NCBI GenBank assembly: GCA_012934845.2
Contig: WNNJ02003552.1
Location: forward strand, 1 to 64,000
Direction: 5' to 3'
Source of the DNA: Pomphorhynchus laevis
Lineage: Eukaryota; Acanthocephala; Palaeacanthocephala; Echinorhynchida; Pomphorhynchidae
DNA: 64,000 nucleotides
Position numbers and translations under genes: made by a program. Below the pieces are notes generated by a model. It saw only the letters and a list, made by a program, of their open reading frames with translations, was not told the DNA's origin and ran no database searches. Below are positions 11,430 through 23,142 of the stretch, in pieces (within the stretch, counting starts at the first letter, position 1; each line of letters starts with the position of its first letter).

Positions 11430-11954
11430 TGTTTAAAGAATACTATCGGTACGAAAAGCTGGTTTGTAGAATTTAGTTCAATAAAGTGTTGTAAAAATTA
11501 CGATTTCACATTTTTTGCGGTATTATGTCGAAGAATTGACATATTCTCTCTCTATGTGAATATATTTCTATCTAAAATTGCGTTTAAATAAAAAATAAAA
11601 TTGAAATTTACTTTTAATTACCATTTCGTAAATACTTTATAAAAATTAATTATAAAGTGCAAGTTGGAAATACATGTGAAAATTCTTCATTTACAATATA
11701 CATCAGTGTAACTGAATTGCACTTTGAGTACAATGAATGATTAAAAACATTTCTTAATAAACTGCTAATTACAGATTGCCGAATGTATTTAGATGAAATG
11801 ATTACTAAATGATTAAAATTATTTTAATTAATATTCTGATTAATTAATTCTTGTAGAAAGAAAATAAAGTTGATCCCATCGTCTAACTTATAACGTTATT
11901 TATTACCTTTTAATTATTTGTAATTTCTCTTATATTAAGTTTATTTAATACTTG
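11430..11954. other. Upstream region of COG1
   Basis: AT-rich; it must contain the COG1 promoter and 5' UTR but no specific element can be named. Confidence 0.4.
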
Positions 11955-14335
11955 CTATATAACGCTATAAAAAAGAAGAAATGTTTCACAGCAATACTTG
12001 GGATACTTCTTTTCGAAGAGGTAATATGTAATCGAGAATTGTTGTGAGCTCAGAGTCAAATGTAGAAGATAGGGAATCAACGGAAATGGAAGGCGAATTA
12101 GGCGACACAAGAGCAGAGCCAAAAATAGCAGATCGAAATAAAGCAAATTTTCACGGTTGATTGAAAGTGGACGGGACTCGAGAGGGAGCAAGTTGGTTAG
12201 TAAAATTTAGAGTAGAAAGTGGTCAGATATAAAGGATCTGATATATTAAATGAATCATGTATAGATAGAATGCACGAAGTTGCAATGATATCGAGGGTAC
12301 CGTCAAGTATATGAATGGGAGGGGTCCAAAGTAAACGGAGATTATAGCCGGAAAGAATGTTTACAAGTTTGATGGAATCTGAAACGGAATGGCTGTCCAA
12401 ACGAATGTTGAAATTACCTAGTGCAAATAGTGGAAGTGATGAAAGTGAACAATAAGAAATAAGATCAGCTAGTTAATCGAAGAACTCGGATAAAGGATGG
12501 GAAGATCCATGACGATATATGATAACGAGTTTAAGTGGAAAAGGATGATACGATCTACAGATAAGTTATTCGAGATATTTGGGTGCTAGAGAACAATTAA
12601 TTTTTATGAGAGACAAAGGAGAACGGACAAAGGCGACAATCCTACCGTAATTTGGCGTGTATGTTGATAACGCATTATCAGAGGAGCGGGCATAGTCAAC
12701 GAGAGAAACTCCTGTTTAACGTAGACGGCGGATAGCAAGATCATCACAATTTGTATGCCAAGATTCAGTTTTCAGCAAATGTCAAGCAATTGCCGGCCAA
12801 ATGTGTTGAGAAGGTTATTTTTAGATTGGATAACACGTATGTTGATTAGACCAATGCAATACAAGCGATAATTAGAATTGTCTAGAGAAGGAGGTCAGGA
12901 GGAGAAACTGGTCGCCATCGAATTTTCGGACGATTGTAAACAACACGAAAATTTCCATTTACATTTATTATTGTAAGGGAATATTCTCCTTTAATTTCAC
13001 GTAGACGTTTTTCTTTACTGCAACGGAAAGCTGAGTGATTTCAGACGGGGACCGATCAGAAAGATGCGAAAAGTAGATTATGAGAAAATGAGTTTAAAAC
13101 GCCGGGAGAGGATTGACGTTGCTTGATTATGATCACTGAGAACAACCTTTAAGAGTGAAGGATGATCTGAGTGGGAAGCAGAAACGCTTGATGTAAGGCG
13201 ATGTATATATATTGGATAGATGCCATTGAAGAGAGATGGATTATCGGCAGGTAAGATTCTCGAAAGGTGAGATCGAAACGCAGAGACATCAGCATCGAGA
13301 AGGATTTGAGCGGACGAGGAGTCAGAGACCTCGACATTCAATATGATAATGCACCTATCACGTGAAGAAAATCGTTTTAAATCTGTAGGATTGACCGAAG
13401 TAGGCTTGAATATTCTAGTTGCAAAAGAAGGAAGAGTACGAGTTTGATAGTAATAATTTTACAAGTGCATTGATGAAATAATACTGCTTACTTCTGATGA
13501 AGTTTTGGAAATACGGTTAGATGAAGGAATATTAGACATAATTGGTTAACTTCATATGAATATTAATTTGACGGACAGGATCAATATTGTCGGAAGCTAA
13601 ATTGATTGATGAAAAGAGATCAGAATCAAAAGAACGTTGGGGAGCGCGCAACGAGTAGATAAATTGAAGTAATTTTGATGAATGGTAACTGACCAGACGC
13701 ACTCAGTGACTGAGTAGACGAACATTAAGTGAATCAGGTCGAATAGAAATATCCACATCGATATTGTTGGAGTAAGAACAAACGCTGAATTCATTTAGAG
13801 CAGAGATATCAGTTGTAGTCGAAAACGCATTAATAGGCGAACTATAATTCAGAATTGAGCAATTAGAAATTGATAGATTTGTTTGATTGTTGTTAGGACT
13901 CGAGCAATCACGATATTCATTAACATGTGATGAGCCAATTTCAGCCATATAGTGAATAAAAGTTTGATGATGCATTGTGCTATGTTCGGAAAGTGCGAAA
14001 ACAGCTTATTCGACGTTGGAAATTGAAGTATCGAATTTGGTGACAGCTGGAGTGCACTCTGTGGTATAAAGGTGATTAGCAGCAACATCACCGTAAGCAT
14101 GATCGTGTAGGTTCAGTTGTAGAAATTGGACACTGAAAACAGGGCTTGTTTGTAAACATTTATCAGAAACTGCCACGTCTGATAAAAGAAGTTGATTAAG
14201 CTATCGAGATGCACAAGATCCACATATAAAATTTTCTTTGATACGAGATGAATCACAAACAACAGTAGTCCAGACAGAGCAGTTTTTGATTGAACACTGA
14301 ACTTGAAGTCAATTATCTGTATTAAGCATTTTTTT
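11955..14335 (-). mobile_element. CR1-like LINE remnant: ORF1 plus endonuclease, no RT
   Basis: Read on the minus strand from 14329. An in-frame ATG is followed by a stop and then a zinc-finger segment CSIKNCSVWTTV...CGSCAS (C-x4-C-x2-W...C-x2-C) that is shared by other ORF1s here. Fragments of the ORF1 middle lie at 13597-14100. The RRM-like core lies at 13078-13341 (HPSLLKVVLSDHNQATSIL). Endonuclease-like sequence follows at 12640-12800 and 12197-12400 (GTLDIIATSCILSIHDSFNISD). There are multiple stops and frame changes. No RT palm follows, so the 3' half is missing or was never joined. Confidence 0.75.
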
Positions 14336-14429
14336 ATGTCACTCCATGTAATATTCTCGTAATTAGATGATTGTATATTAACTCTTGTACTTGACGAGAA
14401 GTAATATGATTGAATTGAGTGTATAAATT

Positions 14430-15065
14430 ATTATCTCTTATAGATTAGCACAAGCAATATTTTTCCTCAACCGATAGATCTCTAAAAATTTTGTCTGAAG
14501 TGTTCGACTTAAAGGCTGTTTCAATATCTTTTCTGGTTGAACAAAAGTAGAAATCAATATATTGTTATTAGGACTGTGTTCCGCGAATATGCCGGATGCA
14601 GGTGTAGGCCATTTATTAGTGATACTTTTTGGTGTACCTTTATTTTTGTTGTTTGCCATTACAATGATATAATGTATGCTACTTCTTAGTTTATATACTG
14701 TCGGTGAATGTCTATATCCTCGTGTCCAAATTTGAGTCAAGCCTGAAGCATCTATTACGTCTGGTTCCTCTTTTGAATTAGTGTAACAATATCTGGCATA
14801 TGCTAGATTCATTGTCAATAATTTGTGCTTGAAACCTAGGTGTCGTTAAGTTAAAATGCGCATTGTCCTTTGCTGATGCCAATGAACCACAATTTGACGC
14901 AGTAAAAACCAGGTGAATTTTATTCTATTCAGTGTATCAACATCTTTATGCGCAACAGTTACTGTAGTCCAGACATAGCAGCCATCACCATCACGTCCTA
15001 CTTGTCTTGATATTAATTCAGGAATGTCGGTTTACTGACGTCTGTCCAAAATATTTTGTTTCAAA
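14430..15065 (-). mobile_element. CR1-like LINE ORF1 N-terminal fragment
   Basis: Around 14960-15010 on the minus strand the conserved zinc-finger opening appears in degraded form (RQVGRDGDGCYVWTTVTV; the first Cys codon has become Arg). A linker frame follows at 14438-14818 (FAEHSPNNNILISTFVQPEK). It is a separate copy from those on either side, because the order ORF1 then RT is broken. It is not functional. Confidence 0.65.
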
Positions 15066-15149
15066 ACAATTGTAGATATTATTGTGTAAGAATATTTTTT
15101 AAACCAAGAATTTTTCAATTTAATTTTTATTTATTTATTTATTTTCACA

Positions 15150-17244
15150 CGTTATTAGCGGCAAACGGATATTTTAATTGTTTACAGAAAAGGAAAAAAA
15201 CCAATGACTAAAATAGCCTGAAGCGTCCACGCCAGTATTTAATATCCAATGTCGAATCTTTTGCTTGAAGCTGCAGTAACTGGAAGCACATACAATTTCT
15301 TTAGGCAGCACATTCAATAAATTTAAGGACCGATGTGAAAGTCGCACCACGCTTGGGACTTTGTCATGTGGTAATTTATATAGTGATAGAGGATGACCTT
15401 TACGAGCTGACAAACTAATCTCACATAGTGAGAAGGACATCCTTATGTGGAATTAACCATATGCCACGTCAAAATGAGGATCAGGTAAATCAACCTTTGA
15501 CGTACTGAAAGCAGCTGTAGGAAAGCTAAGCGGTCTACGTATGAATACGCAGGTTGAAAACACAATTTAAAGCCTCCTCGAAGCACTGACTCAAACTTCG
15601 CGATTTCTGCCTTAGTAGATGGAAATGATGCCTGGATACAATATTCAATGTGTGGGCGAACCAACGCGCAATCTTAAAACTTAATGGGCATAGCCTTGCA
15701 AAAGTATTTTTTATGCAATACAAGCTTTCATATGCTTACCATGAATAAATTCAGTATTGGAGCGAGTTTTCAATGTCCTATGCAAAATTACACCCAAATC
15801 CCTACACTCAGATACAACTTTGAGTGTATGAACCCCTAATCGAAATTCACGATCATGTTTACTTTTTCCTAGTTTCATATGAACACATTTATCAAAGTTC
15901 AGTATCCTACCCGTAGCTACACTCCATTTGTATATTCGATTAAGGTCGTCCTGTAGGGACTGACCATACGTATTATTGATATTAACAGACCAAATTTGAG
16001 GTCATCCGCAAAAGCCAAGCACCGGTTATGGATTCATAACAATAAGTCATAAAGGTAAACAATAAATAAAAAAGACCGAGTACGGTACCCTGCGGAATTC
16101 CACAATTTACACATTTGGGAGGGGATAAATGGCTTCCAACTCTAAAAATCTATTCCGGAGTAAATCGCCGATTCACCTACACAGCAACGAAGAAACTCCA
16201 TATTGAGATCGAATGCTCTCGAATAAAAAGTCAAATAAAATTACATCAATTGAATTGCCAAAACTGAGTGCCTCAGTCCACATTTCACGAGCAGTAAGTA
16301 AATTAGACAGACATGATCTACCGTGACAGAATTCGTGCTGAAAAGACGCTTGACTCCATGAGTGTTTAAGTGACTCCAGATTCTACGAGCGAATAATCTT
16401 TCAAGTACTTTGCACATCGAACTCGCCAAGCTTATTGGTCTATAATCACTACAAGTCGCAATGGTTTTTTGGGAATAGGAACAATAATCGCAGATTTCCA
16501 CAAGTCGGGCACACATCCAGTAGTACGACTATTCTGAAATATATCGACAAGAAAAGGAACCAAGTAGTTTGATAAGGTCTTGAGTAGAAATTGAGATATA
16601 TCATCAGGACCGGAAGCACTGTACGGATTGATATGAGCAAGATTAACTTTGACTTCCTCGGCAGATATTGGAATAAAATAGGGATTATGTGATATATGGC
16701 GGCCATATCAAGTGAATGGTGAGTGTGAAGAATTCGTTGGCAATGAAAATGATGAAGCAAGACTTTTAGTAATGTCATTTTTACTTGTGATTGGACCTTC
16801 ACACATGTGTGTACAATTTCGATTTCAGTATTGAGCGTTCTTTTCCAGCGAACATAGGACCAGAATAATTTGGCATTACGGTATAAACCGCTAATGATTG
16901 CAGATTCAACTGTATCGCGTTTTGAAGCTTTTAATCTAGAACAAATAATTCTGACGTATCTATAGCTTGAATGCAGGAAGTTAAGTAAATTGAGAGGTCG
17001 CATGCATTAAAACAATTATATCAGATAATTTCAAAAGGTAATCGTAAATAGTTCCCAGTGGTACTCTTTCTGTTGTCGAAAACGAGAGCGGGTAAAGCTG
17101 ACTGTAAGTTAAAACATGTTCTATATTCACCCTTGACCAATTACGCTTAAAAATGTTTGTCTGTTCATTGCAAAATTTGAAGTTGAGTGCTGTCCACAAG
17201 GAAAGTACGCAATGATCACTTCCACCTACAGGAGGAAGATAATT
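15150..17244 (-). mobile_element. 5'-truncated CR1-like LINE (EN tail plus RT), older target copy
   Basis: Minus-strand pieces run in order. The end of the endonuclease (GGSDHCVLSLWTALNF, 16981-17265) is followed by a linker (16449-17003). Next come RT blocks CSDYRPISLASSMCKVLERL (16241-16516), middle RT pieces near 15440-15723, and the C-terminal motif LSHRSLNLLNVLPKEIV (15174-15440). Many stops and shifts mark it as dead. Its first 188 bases are present again at 22033-22220, on the far side of the younger LINE inserted into it. Confidence 0.85.
17057..17244 (-). repeat. 188-bp flanking direct repeat, left copy
   Basis: Identical by eye to 22033-22220. It belongs to the older LINE and lies immediately 3' (in element sense) of the younger LINE's AAT tail. 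Confidence 0.9.
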
Positions 17245-17336
17245 ATTATTATTATTCCAATACATACCAAAGCCAAAAGGCTATTCAGACAGAGTCCAAA
17301 AAAAATAAAACAAAAGCAAATGGTCAGTCAACGTAG
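17245..17336 (-). other. LINE 3' UTR and (AAT)n tail
   Basis: On the minus strand the UTR contains AATAGCCTTTTGGCTTTGG, which can fold as AGCC-loop-GGCT. It ends with four to five AAT units. The 3' end of the LINE at 27960-28020 has a comparable AGCC-TTAT-GGCT stem. Such UTR stems are recognised by the RT in several LINE groups; that role is inferred here. Confidence 0.6.
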
Positions 17337-20311
17337 CTAATTAGGGTATTCCAGTGGTAGTGTTGAATAGCGGCATTGTTCATGTATCCATTTGTAGCAT
17401 CGTGATTTAAACGTTCTCAAACTGGGGGCTGCGACGACTTCCTCAGGCAACGAATTCCACATGTTAATTCCTCTTCTTGAGAGTCTATACACTTTTGGTA
17501 ATCTGCCAAATCTAAATTTATACAAGACTCTGCTATGTCCCCGCAACTGATCTACCCGCCTAGTGATTACATCGGTGGGATAACCTACCACATCATTCGA
17601 CATATGCCATATACATAGCATTTCCAAAGATATGAACCTCTCACGTACCGACAACATCCCAATACGACTTAGACGTACATAATAGTCAATACCACTTAAG
17701 CCAATACAGAGCCTCGATCCGCGCCTAAGAATAGACTCCAGGTCTAATAGTTCTTGCTTAGTGACAGGGAAACAAGCCTGAATGCAGTACTCCAAGTGTT
17801 GCCTGACGATGGAGATGAATAACCTCTTGAACATGTGACAGCTTAACCTGAGGAATGCATTTTTAATACAATATAACGCCCTAGTAGCTTTACCTAGAAA
17901 GAAGTCGGTGTTCAACTTTGTTTTCAAGGATCTATGAACAATAATCCCTAAATCCTTATGATGAGACACTTCCTTTAAGACCATATCTCCAATAAAGTAC
18001 CTTAGAGTTTCAATAGGGCGACCTAGTTGCATGAGGACACATTTATCAACATTCAACCGTAGTCCGGTAGAATCGCACCACTTGATCAGGGAGTTTAGAT
18101 CATTTTGTAACGATACTCGATCAGCAGGACTTCTAATGATCGACCAAATCTTTAGATCGTCTGCAAACGCTAGATGAGAGCATGATAAGCGGAGTAGCAG
18201 ATCATTAATGAAGATTATAAAGAGCAGTGGGCCAAGGACTGATCCCTGCGGTACGCCAGAATTAATATTTACCGAATAAGAAAACACGCCCCCACACAAA
18301 CTCGGAAAGACCTATTCGATAGAAATTCCCTGACCCACTCACAAATATATGAATGAAGTCCATAGTGATACAGTAAAGACACTATGCCGTCGTGTGGTAC
18401 CCTATCAAAAGCTTTCGAAAAATCAAGGAATACTGTATGAACCTGAAACCCAGCCCCCAGAGCATCAGCCCATTTTTCACGCGCAGTTAGTAGGTTAGTA
18501 AGGCATGAACGTCCGATCCTGAAACCATGTTGAGATTCAACCAATATGTGATTACGATCCAAATGATCCCTGATTCTACTAGCAATGATTCTTTCTAAAA
18601 GTTTGCAGAATACGCTAGTTAAGCTAATGGGCCGAAAGTCCGCGCAAAAGCTAGCAGGATGCTTTTTGGGAATAGGCACCACAATTGCACACTTCCAACT
18701 GTCAGGAATCCAAGATGTGTCTAAGCTGTATCTGAAAAACATAGTTAAATCATTGCTCAGTTTGTTCGCTAGGGATTTGACGAGGAAGGGGGCGATATTG
18801 TCTGGTCCCGGAGATGTAAACGAATCGAGCTTCATAACCTCGTTCAACACCTCATCCACTCTGAGTGGACGAACACAACACCGATGAGCAACCGGAACAT
18901 ACTTCCAACTAAAGTCATGCAGTTTGTTAGAGGTCAAAGCCTGTACCAAGAAGCCATCAGCTAAATGTTGGGCGATTAGAGACGGATCGGTCAAAGTTTC
19001 AGTTGGCGTTTGGATTGAGCTAATTGTGGCGACAAGTGTTCTGTTGTTTCTTACATAAGACCAAAACCTCCTAGGATTCAAAGATGCATCCCTGGCGATA
19101 CTATCTTCGTACGAATAGCGTTTCTGAAATTTTAGCCGATTGCATAAGTTCCGAGAGTCGATGTAGGCACGTTTTGAAGCAGAAGAACGCCTAAATTCGC
19201 GCCACAATTTGTTGCGGGATCTTATAGCATCAAGAAGCTCTCTGTCGAACCAAGGAGGATATCCATGCTTGAACTTGCAGGCACGTAGCGGAGCAAAGAT
19301 ATCAGAAATTCGCATCAATTCATCATGGAGCAGATCAAAGACTACATGAACCTCCAAACCGAAGTGGATACGAAGACTATCACAGATATTTTTTGGGAAG
19401 CTTGCAGCTAGTTGATTAGCATCAACACCTACCCAACAACGTTTTTTAAAATTAGAGTTTTGTGAGGCTCTGTTGAACAGCGACAGCCGCATAGAGAGTA
19501 CACAGTGATCGCTATTGCCAATTGGTGCGTCATAATGAACACCTGAAACGTCACCCAAACACTTAGTAAAGACCAAATCGAGTATAGAAGGCGTCCCTGT
19601 CACACAAGTAGGTTCTTTAATATGTTGAACTAGTAGCATCTCAAGTAACAGAAAGTCACTCAGTACTTTCCCAATTCCGTGAATTGGTCGTGAATGACTA
19701 TTTTTCCAGTCTATTTGGGGGATATTGAAGTTGCCCAGGAGCAAAATCAGAGGATACGAAGATAAACTCAGCAAATGTGATTTAAGAGAGTCTAATCTTA
19801 ATTCATAGGACGGAGAACGGTAAAGGACGCAGAATCGGGATCGTTGACCATTTCCCAGTGTAAAAGCAAGACCTTCAAAGGAATAACCAATATCGTCGCG
19901 AAAAGCCGAGATATTCGATACCAGGAGACTATTTCGCACATAGGCGGCTACCCCACCTCCACGTTTACCACATGAGCGATCCGAACGTATTACAAAATAG
20001 TTAGGGATGGCAACACAGTCATCCGAAATGTCAGAATGTAGCCATGTTTCGGTTATACAAAATACATCAAAACGTTTCGAAGCAACTATGAATTTAATTT
20101 CCGAGAACTGAGCCAGGAGACTACGAACATTTGAATAACCGACAAAAATGTTCGTATAATGGGAAAATTTGACACGCTCGGTGACACTATCGAAGTCTAC
20201 TAGTTTTCCTACACACGAACCATCACTACTAAAGAGGTCTGACTCTACAGGAGTAAGGGATGCCACCGGACAGTCGGACGCCACTTGACCACCCGAAAAT
20301 TCCGTACACAT
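17337..20311 (-). pseudogene. LINE ORF2: AP endonuclease plus reverse transcriptase, one frameshift
   Basis: About 990 residues in two frames: 18269-20311 (endonuclease and first half of RT), then 17337-18299. The endonuclease shows YSNVRSLLAQFSEIKF, the catalytic TETWL and the closing SDHCVL. The usual GDFN reads GNFN (codon 19730-19732), so a metal or catalytic Asp is replaced. The RT has RPISLTSVFCKLLERI, QHGFRIGRSCLTNLL, FLDFSKAFDRV, then GVPQGSVLGPLLF, FADDLKIW and a C-terminal domain ending at 17337. The frame changes within a five-G run near 18290. One base more would join the frames, so a sequencing error or a single mutation is enough to explain it. The ATG at 20311 overlaps the end of ORF1. 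Confidence 0.9.
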
Positions 20312-21741
20312 AAGTTACCCTCACCACTTTCCAGCCGTCGATGCAGCTCGTTGAAAGCCTCGTGTCTTCTCAAACGATCTGCAGGAGATAAATCACGGAG
20401 TATATGAAAATCAGAGCGCGATAATCTAAATGCATGCTTGAGTAGGAAGTCAACATGATCTTTTGAGTCTAGAACAACTTTTAGAAGTCTAGGTCTATCT
20501 GAAAGTTTCTTGCCTAGACGAAAAACTTTTCGAACTTTAAGACACTTCGCAACATCCACATCGCACTGGAGAAAAATCTTAGAAAACACTGCGCGAAGAT
20601 GCATAATATCGTCATCCAGTCTACTTTGGGGATTGTTACTGAGACATTCTTCAACACCGCTCACGATAACGTTTAACTCTCTTCTGGAGTTAAATTGTCT
20701 AGAGCTAAATTGTTTAGGGCTAGCAGACGGAACTAATGAAGAATTAGTCTCAGGGGTAATCGATGGCCGACGATGATTTGGAGGAATCACTGCATGTTGT
20801 TTATTATTTGGAAGGCTAACTATTTGTCGTAGATTATCTATAGGCCTAACTATAATCTGACTAGCCTTTGCAAGATCCTTAACGCTCTTAATAAACGGGG
20901 CTACTAGAGGAGCAACACATAAACTGCATCGGTGATGCAGTTGCTGCGGGTAAGCACAAGGACGCTCAGTACAATCGCTACCTAGAGGACAGTTTTGAGA
21001 ACAATCACTGCCCGAGGAAGTGTTAACAGGAGTTGACAAATCAACATTTGCATGCTTGAGGGCGGAACATTTGTTATCTACATCAAGACCGACGCTGCTC
21101 GAGTCCAATATATGGGGATGAACAATAGAATCCAAAACAGGAAGTTGTTTGAAGGAGTAATCCATCACATTAGTCTCATGCAATGCATCCCTAACGAAGC
21201 ATTGAGTTGAATTGTTATTGAAGGGTATGATTGATCGATCGCTCAGTTCTAACTTCGACTGCTGCGTGAGAGAATGATTGAGTACATGAATAGCATTATT
21301 GGTTCCTATCTCAGATAATTTTGGAGTGGCCGAAACATCATCAATCCCTGACGACAAGCTGCTTGACTTTCTGAACGCTTCTGAACTCCGTTCTGGTTCG
21401 TTAATACTAAGATCTTCCCCATCGTTGTGACTGTTTGAATCTGCGTTCCTCTTTAAAGCATTTATTGATACTTGCTCGTCACAATGGCCCTTGAACAACA
21501 AGGAGAGCAATTCGGAGGCACAGAACCCACAAACAAAATCCCTAGAGAGTAGCGATTTCGTCAGACAGGATGGAACGTTGACAGCTGTCCATATGTCGCA
21601 TCCAGATCTGCTGCAAGAGACCTCGTGTTGCTGATACCCAGAGGAGGGGCTTGCTAATTTTGGTACAGTCTGATTGCGAGTACCGTTAATCTGCTGACTT
21701 GCTAAGCATTTTTTCGTTTCTGTCTTCTTTGTTCTTGCCAT
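20245..21741 (-). CDS. LINE ORF1 protein: zinc finger plus RRM-like nucleic-acid-binding domain
   Basis: About 498 residues. The frame is open from 21756, but I prefer the ATG at 21741 (MARTKKTETKK) because sister copies begin MVKQRK and MVKKNI. Counted from that start, a PHD-like or treble-clef finger shows C43-x4-C48-x2-W and C71-x2-C74. The middle is Ser/Asn-rich and low in complexity. The last 140 residues form the RRM-like CR1 ORF1 core (LNVIVSGVEECL, VFRLGKKLSDRPRLLKVVL, FHILRDLSPADRLRR). The known role of such proteins is RNA binding and chaperoning in the retrotransposition particle. It ends at 20245, overlapping ORF2 by 67 bases in another frame. Sister ORF1s are similarly arranged; the copy at 28000-31683 instead shows an ATGA overlap. 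Confidence 0.85.
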   Translation of the reverse strand: MARTKKTETKKCLASQQINGTRNQTVPKLASPSSGYQQHEVSCSRSGCDIWTAVNVPSCLTKSLLSRDFVCGFCASELLSLLFKGHCDEQVSINALKRNADSNSHNDGEDLSINEPERSSEAFRKSSSLSSGIDDVSATPKLSEIGTNNAIHVLNHSLTQQSKLELSDRSIIPFNNNSTQCFVRDALHETNVMDYSFKQLPVLDSIVHPHILDSSSVGLDVDNKCSALKHANVDLSTPVNTSSGSDCSQNCPLGSDCTERPCAYPQQLHHRCSLCVAPLVAPFIKSVKDLAKASQIIVRPIDNLRQIVSLPNNKQHAVIPPNHRRPSITPETNSSLVPSASPKQFSSRQFNSRRELNVIVSGVEECLSNNPQSRLDDDIMHLRAVFSKIFLQCDVDVAKCLKVRKVFRLGKKLSDRPRLLKVVLDSKDHVDFLLKHAFRLSRSDFHILRDLSPADRLRRHEAFNELHRRLESGEGNLCVRNFRVVKWRPTVRWHPLLL

Positions 21742-21756
21742 CGATTGTTGTGTCAA

Positions 21757-22032
21757 CTCGTTTCGCTCGTTGTAATCGAATAATTATGTGTTTAAGCTTG
21801 TGTGTTCGTTGGGCTTGCTTGTAAGTAGTTGTGTATTGTAAGTAGTAGCTTGTAAGTAGTAGTTGTATAGTCGATGTGTATAGTCGATTTGAATTTATTG
21901 ATTCAAATTACTGATTTTATTTAGTATTATCACTCCACTTCCAGCCTTTGGATTTTCAAGATCGATATGAATGATTTTTCCGATTGTATGTTATTTTATT
22001 TTAAGTATTTAACAATCAAGACAATTTTAGCT
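21757..22032 (-). promoter_or_regulatory. LINE 5' UTR with repeated ACTACTTACAA motif
   Basis: Three copies of TTGTAAGTAGT (plus-strand reading) occur at 21820-21870. The same word recurs at 35909 and 36149 near another LINE's 5' end and at 45540. LINE 5' UTRs carry internal promoters; whether this motif contributes is inference. Confidence 0.45.
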
Positions 22033-22220
22033 AGTGGTACTCTTTCTGTTGTCGAAAACGAGAGCGGGTAAAGCTGACTGTAAGTTAAAACATGTTCTAT
22101 ATTCACCCTTGACCAATTACGCTTAAAAATGTTTGTCTGTTCATTGCAAAATTTGAAGTTGAGTGCTGTCCACAAGGAAAGTACGCAATGATCACTTCCA
22201 CCTACAGGAGGAAGATAATT
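22033..22220 (-). repeat. 188-bp flanking direct repeat, right copy
   Basis: Matches 17057-17244 without a difference that I can see. A few further bases (to about 22232) still resemble endonuclease coding sequence before the older LINE ends. Confidence 0.9.
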
Positions 22221-22326
22221 GACACTGACAATTTATTTTTTATTTTTTAATTTATAAATAATTAAATTGAAGTTTATTTTATTTTATTTCATTAATTTTT
22301 AGATGATTTGGTATAATTTATTTTAG

Positions 22327-22368
22327 AATTTTTTCGTTATTCTATTTTATTAGAATAACGAAAAAATT
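22327..22368. repeat. Hairpin with 17-bp arms
   Basis: AATTTTTTCGTTATTCT, an 8-base loop, then AGAATAACGAAAAAATT. Confidence 0.9.
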
Positions 22369-22439
22369 ATTGTATTATTTTATTAAACATTATTTTATTA
22401 ATAAATAAAAACATGATTAGACTGTCAGACAGAAAATTC

Positions 22440-22585
22440 GCAATGACAATTAATATATGATAGAGAGTACAGAGGAATGTTAGAATTTTATTTAATAGAA
22501 AATCTTCATTGAAAATTTTGTCTAATGGGAATTATCGTTTATATAAAATTCTAACATTCATCTGTACTGTTTATTATTGTCAATT
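22440..22585. mobile_element. About 145-bp imperfect fold-back (MITE-like)
   Basis: The left arm (22440-22492, ending GGAATGTTAGAATTTTAT) pairs with the right arm (22541-22585, beginning ATAAAATTCTAACATTC). The arms are bounded by CAATGACAAT and ATTGTCAATTG. It has no coding capacity. Confidence 0.6.
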
Positions 22586-23142
22586 GGAATGGAAGTATTC
22601 TCGAAAAAATATATGAAAAAATCGTCAACTGAGCATAGGAGAAATCGGCTAGATTTAATAGATTGAACGGGTTCTTTGAGATCAATATTTAATTCAATAT
22701 TCGTTCACATGGTTAAGTGGGTTTAACTAAAGGGATTTACATAAAAAGTTTGGACTTTTTTATGAAATAAAGCAAATGTACGCAGAAGTTGATATCGGTC
22801 CTTCAAAGAAAATCGAAAAAAGTTTTCCTGCAATAATGGATCAAATTTAAGAAATTTGGACGATTTAAAGGTAACTTCTAGTGATAACTAACAGACCCGA
22901 ATGTCAGTAACATTTCATTTTCTACGGAGGATGTGGAGTTACTCCCTCCCATCCCGAAACTAAAAAAACCTGGCGATTATAAAGTTACTTAAGCCGATAG
23001 AGAGAGGCAAAATCTATTGAATACCTTTCTTCGGCCATTCGCAGAAAAATATAAAGATATAATATAAAAATATAAATATAAGTCTTCTGTGCTAAAATTT
23101 TATGAAACAGAAATTAGAATATCGTTCTCAACGTCAAAAATA
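22586..23142 (+). other. Spacer with a short coding-like stretch
   Basis: At about 22895-23052 one plus-strand frame reads SFSTEDVELLPPIPKLKKPG, then a stop, then ERQNLLNTFLRPFAEKYKDI. Composition looks protein-like, but I recognise no family. It may be a decayed exon or element. Confidence 0.3.

Larger units (their letters stand above)
17245..22032 (-). mobile_element. Near-intact CR1-like non-LTR retrotransposon (4.8 kb)
   Basis: In element sense it has a 5' UTR of about 275-290 bases (from 22032), ORF1 (zinc finger plus RRM-like), an overlapping ORF2 (endonuclease plus RT), and a 3' UTR of about 90 bases. The 3' UTR carries an AGCC/GGCT mini-hairpin, and the element ends in an (AAT)n tail next to 17245. 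The 188-bp identical flanks argue for a recent insertion. Two defects are visible in ORF2: a one-base frameshift in a G run, and loss of the Asp in the endonuclease GDFN motif. The nearest known grouping by domain order is the CR1/Jockey superfamily; exact clade placement needs a tree. Confidence 0.9.
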
